This document shows positions 59,752 through 64,000 of a stretch of DNA of 64,000 nt, one piece after another. How positions within the stretch are numbered: the first letter of the stretch is position 1; every line of letters starts with the position of its first letter. The notes below the pieces were generated by a model. It worked only from the letters and a program-made list of their open reading frames with translations. It had not been told where the DNA came from and ran no database searches. The stretch is from Hyphococcus aureus (GTDB lineage: Bacteria > Pseudomonadota > Alphaproteobacteria > Caulobacterales > Parvularculaceae). The position numbers and the translations under genes are program-made. The DNA is taken from positions 62,001 to 126,000 of the forward strand of contig NZ_JBHRSH010000001.1 of NCBI RefSeq assembly GCF_042643165.1, written 5' to 3'.

Positions 59752-61105
59752 CCGCGCCTCCTTTTACCTGTTCGCCTGCAGCGCCCACAATGGCGGCAAT
59801 CCCGATGACGCAAAACGCCAGAATGACGGGGCCGATCATCATGAACAAGAAGACCTGAATCACTGGCAGGCCGCTCGACAGAAAGACCCCGCCGAGGATG
59901 GGACCGAGGACACCGCCAAGCTTCGCCACAGAAGACGCCCACCCGCCGCCATTGGCGCGGATCGCCGTCGGGTAATAGATGCTGGTGATACTCAATATGC
60001 CGTAATGGCCGCCGGAAATCAGCGCCACGACCAGCACGTTAAGGAAAAGAAACAGCGGCGTCGGCAAGGGGGCAACACCCATGACCAAAAGGACCGGCAG
60101 GCTGGCGGTCGGGAACGCCGCAATCGCGCGCGGCCCCAAACGATCCGTGAAGCGCATCAGCGACATGCCTGCAGCCGCGCCGGCAAGCGCCGCGGCGGAC
60201 TGGATCCAGGCGGCGGTTTTTCGCGGCACGTCGAGATTTTCAAGAATGATCGGCCCCCAGCTCGCATGAAGAAACACGGTGAGCGTCGACATGGCGAAAC
60301 CGAGCCAGATCAGCGGCGTGATAAAAGCGAGTCGTCCTTCGAAGAGCTGTGTCAGACGGAAGGACTTCTTGACCTCCGGCTCATCCGTGAGCACGAATTC
60401 TGACGCAGCACTTATCTTGGCGGAAGGCTCAAGCTTGTTGAGGATAGATGCAATCTGTTCATTGCCGCGTTTTTTGGCGACAAGAAAACGAATGGATTCA
60501 GGAAGATTAAAAAAGAGCCCGGCCGCGCAAGCGAGAGTCGTCGCGCCGGCAAAGAAATAGACGCCCTGCCAGCCAAAACCCGGCGCTATCCAATTGGTGA
60601 TTGGTCCCGCCATCGTGGTGCCGACGGAATAACCAACCATAATCAGCGTTACGACCGTCGCGCGCAGGCGTTTCGGCGCATATTCGATGTTCAACGCCCA
60701 GGCGAGCGGCAGCATGCCGCCTAACGCAAGCCCGTCAAGAAATCGAAGCGCGATAAGCTGTTCGTAGTTTTGTGCAAAACCGGTTGCAAAGGTCAGGATG
60801 CCGAAGGCGATTGCGGCAGCGACTATGGAAATACGCCGCCCCAGCAAATCGCCGAGATAGGCGAACCCGAAAGCGCCAAGCATGGTGCCGAGGAGCCCCG
60901 CGCTGAACACATTGCCGAGCGCCGTACGGTCGAGCGCCATCCCTTCCGCGATATAGGGCGCTGTGTAGGCGATCATCATCATGTCGAGGCCGTCGCAGAA
61001 TGTGATGAGCCACGACAGAATGATGAGACGAATGTTGAAAGACGTCAGTTTGCGGCCATCCATGAAAGCCGAGACGTCAAAAATTTGAGGCGACCCTGGC
61101 TGCAT
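59732..61105 (-). CDS. MFS transporter (AAHS-like aromatic acid:H+ symporter family)
   Basis: The 457-residue carrier shows AAHS-like features: TFCDGLDMMMIAYTAPYIAE in helix 1, AYLGDLLGRRISIVAAAIAF in the 2-3 loop, and FLDGLALGGMLPLAWALNIE with EYAPKRLRAT in helix 4-5. The family takes up aromatic or other organic acids with protons. Its 3' end overlaps the AcnX gene by 20 bases, so it may bring in the AcnX substrate or a precursor. Confidence 0.87.
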   Translation of the reverse strand: MQPGSPQIFDVSAFMDGRKLTSFNIRLIILSWLITFCDGLDMMMIAYTAPYIAEGMALDRTALGNVFSAGLLGTMLGAFGFAYLGDLLGRRISIVAAAIAFGILTFATGFAQNYEQLIALRFLDGLALGGMLPLAWALNIEYAPKRLRATVVTLIMVGYSVGTTMAGPITNWIAPGFGWQGVYFFAGATTLACAAGLFFNLPESIRFLVAKKRGNEQIASILNKLEPSAKISAASEFVLTDEPEVKKSFRLTQLFEGRLAFITPLIWLGFAMSTLTVFLHASWGPIILENLDVPRKTAAWIQSAAALAGAAAGMSLMRFTDRLGPRAIAAFPTASLPVLLVMGVAPLPTPLFLFLNVLVVALISGGHYGILSITSIYYPTAIRANGGGWASSVAKLGGVLGPILGGVFLSSGLPVIQVFLFMMIGPVILAFCVIGIAAIVGAAGEQVKGGADAPANV

Positions 61106-61108
61106 CGT

Positions 61109-62407
61109 CTAGTCTTCAAGATTATGACGAATGCGTTGTTTAAGCGCGCTCATATCAATCTGATGCACGCTGCCCGAACCGGCGAGATCAAGCGCATGCG
61201 CCGCTGCAGCGCCCATGGCGATGCACGGGCCCATGACGCGCACCGAAGAAAGCGCTGCGGAATCCGCATCGATGCAACGACCTACCGCACATAGATTATC
61301 CGCGCCGGCGACGGTGATCGACCCCAGCGGCACCGTGTGAACGTGGTCTTCGTCAAACACTTCCCAGACATAACCTTCGCGGTTGTGATGTTGTTCCAGC
61401 GGCCATGAACACCGCGCAATGGCGTCATCGAATTTTTTCCCGGCGCGCACTTCGTCGATGGTCAGGTGGTGCGTGCCGACAATCCAACGCGTCTGGCGAA
61501 TACCCGGTAGCCCATAGGCGCGGATTTTCGCTTTGCTGAAGGCTTCGGGAAACTCGTTGCGCAAGAACACCAGTGTCCGGTCAGCCTGATCCTTGCCGTC
61601 AATCTGTTTTTCCGCCGCTTCAAATGGATCAAGCGGCGTTTCGATATGCGTCATGTTTACAATGGCGACGTCGCGGCCCGGATACCGCAACGCAAAACCG
61701 TCGCGGCGCATCATGCCGTAATCGCCGCCCTTGTCGCGAATGCTCGCCGCCATTTCTTCCCAGCCGGGACGTTTATCGTCGTCGAAGTTTTCGATAACCA
61801 GCATTTGCGAGCCATAGACCTGGCCGTTCTTGTGCACGCGACAATCGAATCCAGACTCCCATGTGATCGCCGCATCGCCGGTTGCATCGATAAAAGCATC
61901 TGCCTTGACGCGCACATCGCCATGGCGTGTCGAAGCGTCAATGGATGTAACGCGCCGTCCGTCGCGATTGACCTTGCGTATGATTGCGCCGCTTAGCGGC
62001 GTGACGCCTGCTTCGAGAATCTTTCTTTCAACCCAGCGCCCCAGCGCCACCTCATCATACATGGCGACTTTCATGACTCCGCCGCCGACAACCGTGAGAT
62101 CTCCAGAGGCGCCAAGCTCCTCCAACAATTCATCGGCGACGCCATGAGTAAGCTGGCGGCCATTGTCTCCAGGGGAGTAGAGACCACAGAACATGCCGAT
62201 GATGGAATTCACGGCCTGCCCGCCGAGAGACGGCAACCCGTCTATGAGGATCACATCGCGCCCGGCGCGCGCAGCCTCTATCGCCGCTGACATGCCTGAG
62301 GCGCCGGACCCGACGACGCAGATATCGCAGCCGCGTTCAATAATATCCGGGCGCGACGATCGCGAGACTACCTTTGTTTCCGGATCGAAAGGGCGGTCAA
62401 GCGCCAT
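61109..62407 (-). CDS. FAD-dependent oxidoreductase (FAD_oxidored family)
   Basis: The 432-residue flavoprotein has the Rossmann motif CDICVVGSGASGMSAAIEAA, the FAD-loop IDGLPSLGGQAVNSIIGMFC, GDAAITWESGFDCRVHKNGQ and the C-terminal LCAVGRCIDADSAALSSVRV. It lies three bases upstream of the MFS gene and so shares its transcript. It is likely to oxidise an organic acid or alcohol; the electron acceptor is unknown. Divergent from the PQQ-ADH gene. Confidence 0.85.
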   Translation of the reverse strand: MALDRPFDPETKVVSRSSRPDIIERGCDICVVGSGASGMSAAIEAARAGRDVILIDGLPSLGGQAVNSIIGMFCGLYSPGDNGRQLTHGVADELLEELGASGDLTVVGGGVMKVAMYDEVALGRWVERKILEAGVTPLSGAIIRKVNRDGRRVTSIDASTRHGDVRVKADAFIDATGDAAITWESGFDCRVHKNGQVYGSQMLVIENFDDDKRPGWEEMAASIRDKGGDYGMMRRDGFALRYPGRDVAIVNMTHIETPLDPFEAAEKQIDGKDQADRTLVFLRNEFPEAFSKAKIRAYGLPGIRQTRWIVGTHHLTIDEVRAGKKFDDAIARCSWPLEQHHNREGYVWEVFDEDHVHTVPLGSITVAGADNLCAVGRCIDADSAALSSVRVMGPCIAMGAAAAHALDLAGSGSVHQIDMSALKQRIRHNLED

Positions 62408-62555
62408 AAAGAGTTCCTATCCCTTCAACGTGCAACCCAAGACATAAAGCGCGGTTCACTTAAAAACATATCGCCTGCCGGTATTGCGATGCAGCAAGCA
62501 ACCGCGTTCCGGACTTATTCAAGCATATTTCACGCCTTCCCAGCCGTCGCACCAA

Positions 62556-62569
62556 GAACGAATTCGTTC
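62556..62569. promoter_or_regulatory. Perfect 14-bp palindrome in a divergent promoter region
   Basis: GAACGAATTCGTTC lies between the divergent FAD oxidoreductase and PQQ-ADH genes (gap 253 bases), 92 bases before the PQQ-ADH start. It could bind a regulator that controls both sides of the catabolic block. Confidence 0.4.
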
Positions 62570-62660
62570 CTTTCGGTGAACGCAGGGCGGCGCGCGTTCA
62601 GATTGAAAGCCCGGCGCGCAACAGGGTAGCCTTTCCTCTCAATTCGAAGAGGCGGCAGAC

Positions 62661-64000
62661 ATGGGGCGCACCAGAACAATTTTCTTCATCTTGTCCGTCG
62701 CCAGTTTGGCCGCTTGCGGAGGCAGCCCGGAACAATCTGCGCCGGCCTCAACAGAAACCGCGGTCGCCGGGCGCGCAAAAACCGATCCGCCGCCCTTCGC
62801 CGCCGTCGATGCGGATCGCCTCGCCAATGCGGCTGACGATCTCGACAACTGGCTTTCCTATGGCCGCAGCTATGCGGAACAGCGTTATTCGCCGCTCGAT
62901 CAGATCAATGACGACAACATCGATGCACTGGGGCTTGCGTGGGCGATTGAGCTCGACACTAATCGCGGTCAGGAAGCGACGCCGATTATTGTCGACGGCG
63001 TCATGTATATCTCCACCGCATGGTCAAAAGTAATGGCGCTGGATGCCGCGACGGGGAAGGTTCTGTGGAGGTTCGATCCGGAGAATATCGGCGCCAAGGC
63101 GGCGCATGCCTGCTGCGATGTCGTTAATCGCGGCGTCGCGGTCTGGAACGGCAAAGTCTATGTGGGGACGATTGACGGCCGCCTGATCGCTCTTGACGCC
63201 GCAACCGGCGCGAAGGTCTGGGAAAAGATCACGGTCGATCAGGAAAAGCCTTACACCATTACGATGGCGCCGCGCGCCGTCAAAGGAAAGATCATCATCG
63301 GCAATTCCGGCGCCGAGCTTGGCGTCAGGGGTTATGTCTCTGCCTATGATGCGGAGACCGGCGCGCTTGTCTGGCGGTTCTACACTGTGCCCGGCAATCC
63401 GGCGGATGGTCCGGACGGGGCAGCTTCCGACGAGGCCCTGGCCGAGCTCGCTCTGCCAACCTGGCATGGGGAATGGTGGACGCTGGGCGGCGGCGGCACG
63501 GTCTGGGACTCTGTCGTTTACGACGAGGAGTTCGATCAACTGCTTGTGGGGGTCGGCAACGGCGCGCCCTGGAATCACGAATATCGTTCGGACGGCAAGG
63601 GCGACAATCTTTTCCTCTCGTCGATCCTTGCGCTCAACCCCGATACCGGCGCCTACAAATGGCATTATCAGGCGAACCCGGGCGAGACATGGGACTACAC
63701 CAATACGCAACAGATCACCCTCGCCGAGCTCGAGATCGAGATCGATGGCGTAACAAGAAAAGTATTGATGCAGGCGCCGAAGAACGGCTTTTTCTATGTC
63801 ATCGACCGCAAAGACGGAAAGCTGATTTCAGCCGAGCCCTATGTCTACCAGAACTGGGCGGAACGCATTGATCTTGAAACCGGGCGGCCCATTGAAACGG
63901 CGAACGCCCGTTATCTTGATGGCCCGCAAATGGTGCTGCCCGGCGGCATCGGCGGTCACGCCTGGCACCCGATGAGCTATAATCCTAAAACCGGTCTGGT
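62661..64000 (+). CDS. PQQ-dependent alcohol dehydrogenase, lipoprotein, 3' end beyond the window
   Basis: The first 446 codons are visible. The N-terminus is a lipoprotein signal with lipobox LAAC (Cys about residue 19), which suggests anchoring in the periplasm. The beta-propeller starts DNWLSYGRSYAEQRYSPLDQ. It has the vicinal Cys pair in HACCDVVNRG that is typical of type I quinoprotein dehydrogenases, VGNGAPWNHEYRSDGKGDNL near the PQQ site and the catalytic Asp region GETWDYTNTQQ. It oxidises alcohols with PQQ, passing electrons to cytochrome c; a C-terminal heme domain would be outside the window. Calcium versus lanthanide dependence cannot be told from the visible part alone. AGAGG precedes ATG 62661. 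Confidence 0.9.
   Translation, partial: MGRTRTIFFILSVASLAACGGSPEQSAPASTETAVAGRAKTDPPPFAAVDADRLANAADDLDNWLSYGRSYAEQRYSPLDQINDDNIDALGLAWAIELDTNRGQEATPIIVDGVMYISTAWSKVMALDAATGKVLWRFDPENIGAKAAHACCDVVNRGVAVWNGKVYVGTIDGRLIALDAATGAKVWEKITVDQEKPYTITMAPRAVKGKIIIGNSGAELGVRGYVSAYDAETGALVWRFYTVPGNPADGPDGAASDEALAELALPTWHGEWWTLGGGGTVWDSVVYDEEFDQLLVGVGNGAPWNHEYRSDGKGDNLFLSSILALNPDTGAYKWHYQANPGETWDYTNTQQITLAELEIEIDGVTRKVLMQAPKNGFFYVIDRKDGKLISAEPYVYQNWAERIDLETGRPIETANARYLDGPQMVLPGGIGGHAWHPMSYNPKTGL

Overview
The window reads as chromosomal DNA of a GC-rich alphaproteobacterium. Pointers are a VPLPA-CTERM surface protein with a CtrA-type box (TTAA-N7-TTAA) in its promoter, many GTGA/ATGA stop-start overlaps, an alphaproteobacterial style of MobA-like nucleotidyltransferase, and dense GC-rich genes. 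A marine Parvularculaceae/Hyphomonadales-like host is my inference, not something the sequence proves. No rRNA, tRNA, CRISPR array, insertion sequence or prophage was seen.

Layout. 1-5 kb: end of a phosphotransferase gene, a GNAT acetyltransferase, a flippase, then a HAD phosphatase with two tandem nucleotidyltransferase paralogs. 4.9-12.7 kb: VPLPA-CTERM protein, lipoprotein amidohydrolase, methyltransferase, two VOC proteins (one frameshifted), BLH-type phosphatase, TIMP-like secreted protein, ATP-grasp-like protein and an MBL-fold hydrolase. 12.7-16.2 kb: a coupled run of ROK kinase, MetC-like PLP enzyme and NhaC-type antiporter. 16-31 kb: small envelope proteins, a LigW-like decarboxylase, RidA, PdxH, AroC, hydrolases, two RNA methyltransferases, a PfpI/DJ-1 protein and a sodium:solute symporter. 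31-39 kb: Dxs, FeoAB behind a Fur-type box, XseB, a BaiN/HI0933 flavoprotein, and an exported isochorismatase-YHS pair behind a TetR-type palindrome.

40.7-42.4 kb is the most notable part: a compact retron, visibly lower in GC than its neighbours, set between an ABC-F gene and an aldehyde dehydrogenase gene. Read on the minus strand it has a promoter overlapped by an ACCTCAT-N4-ATGAGGT palindrome, a structured msr-msd-like RNA with 8-bp a1/a2 complementarity, an unannotated 53-codon ORF for a very basic, hydrophobic-tailed peptide, an XRE-family HTH gene, and a retron reverse transcriptase (NAxxH, YADD and VTG motifs). The last hairpin of the RNA appears to cover the ribosome binding site of the small ORF. 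RNA, candidate effector and RT may therefore form a small regulated defence or toxin-antitoxin unit.

42.4-50.2 kb: aldehyde dehydrogenase, histidine phosphatase, histone-deacetylase-like hydrolase, zinc-ribbon, MOSC, SDR, metallophosphoesterase and membrane dipeptidase. 50.8-64 kb looks like a catabolic block: Tat-exported sulfatase, Spinster-type MFS carriers, nitroreductase, SDR, a two-subunit aconitase X, an AAHS-type transporter, an FAD oxidoreductase and a PQQ-dependent alcohol dehydrogenase that runs off the end. Its genes overlap or lie close together, which suggests uptake and oxidation of one or a few organic substrates, but the substrate cannot be read from sequence.
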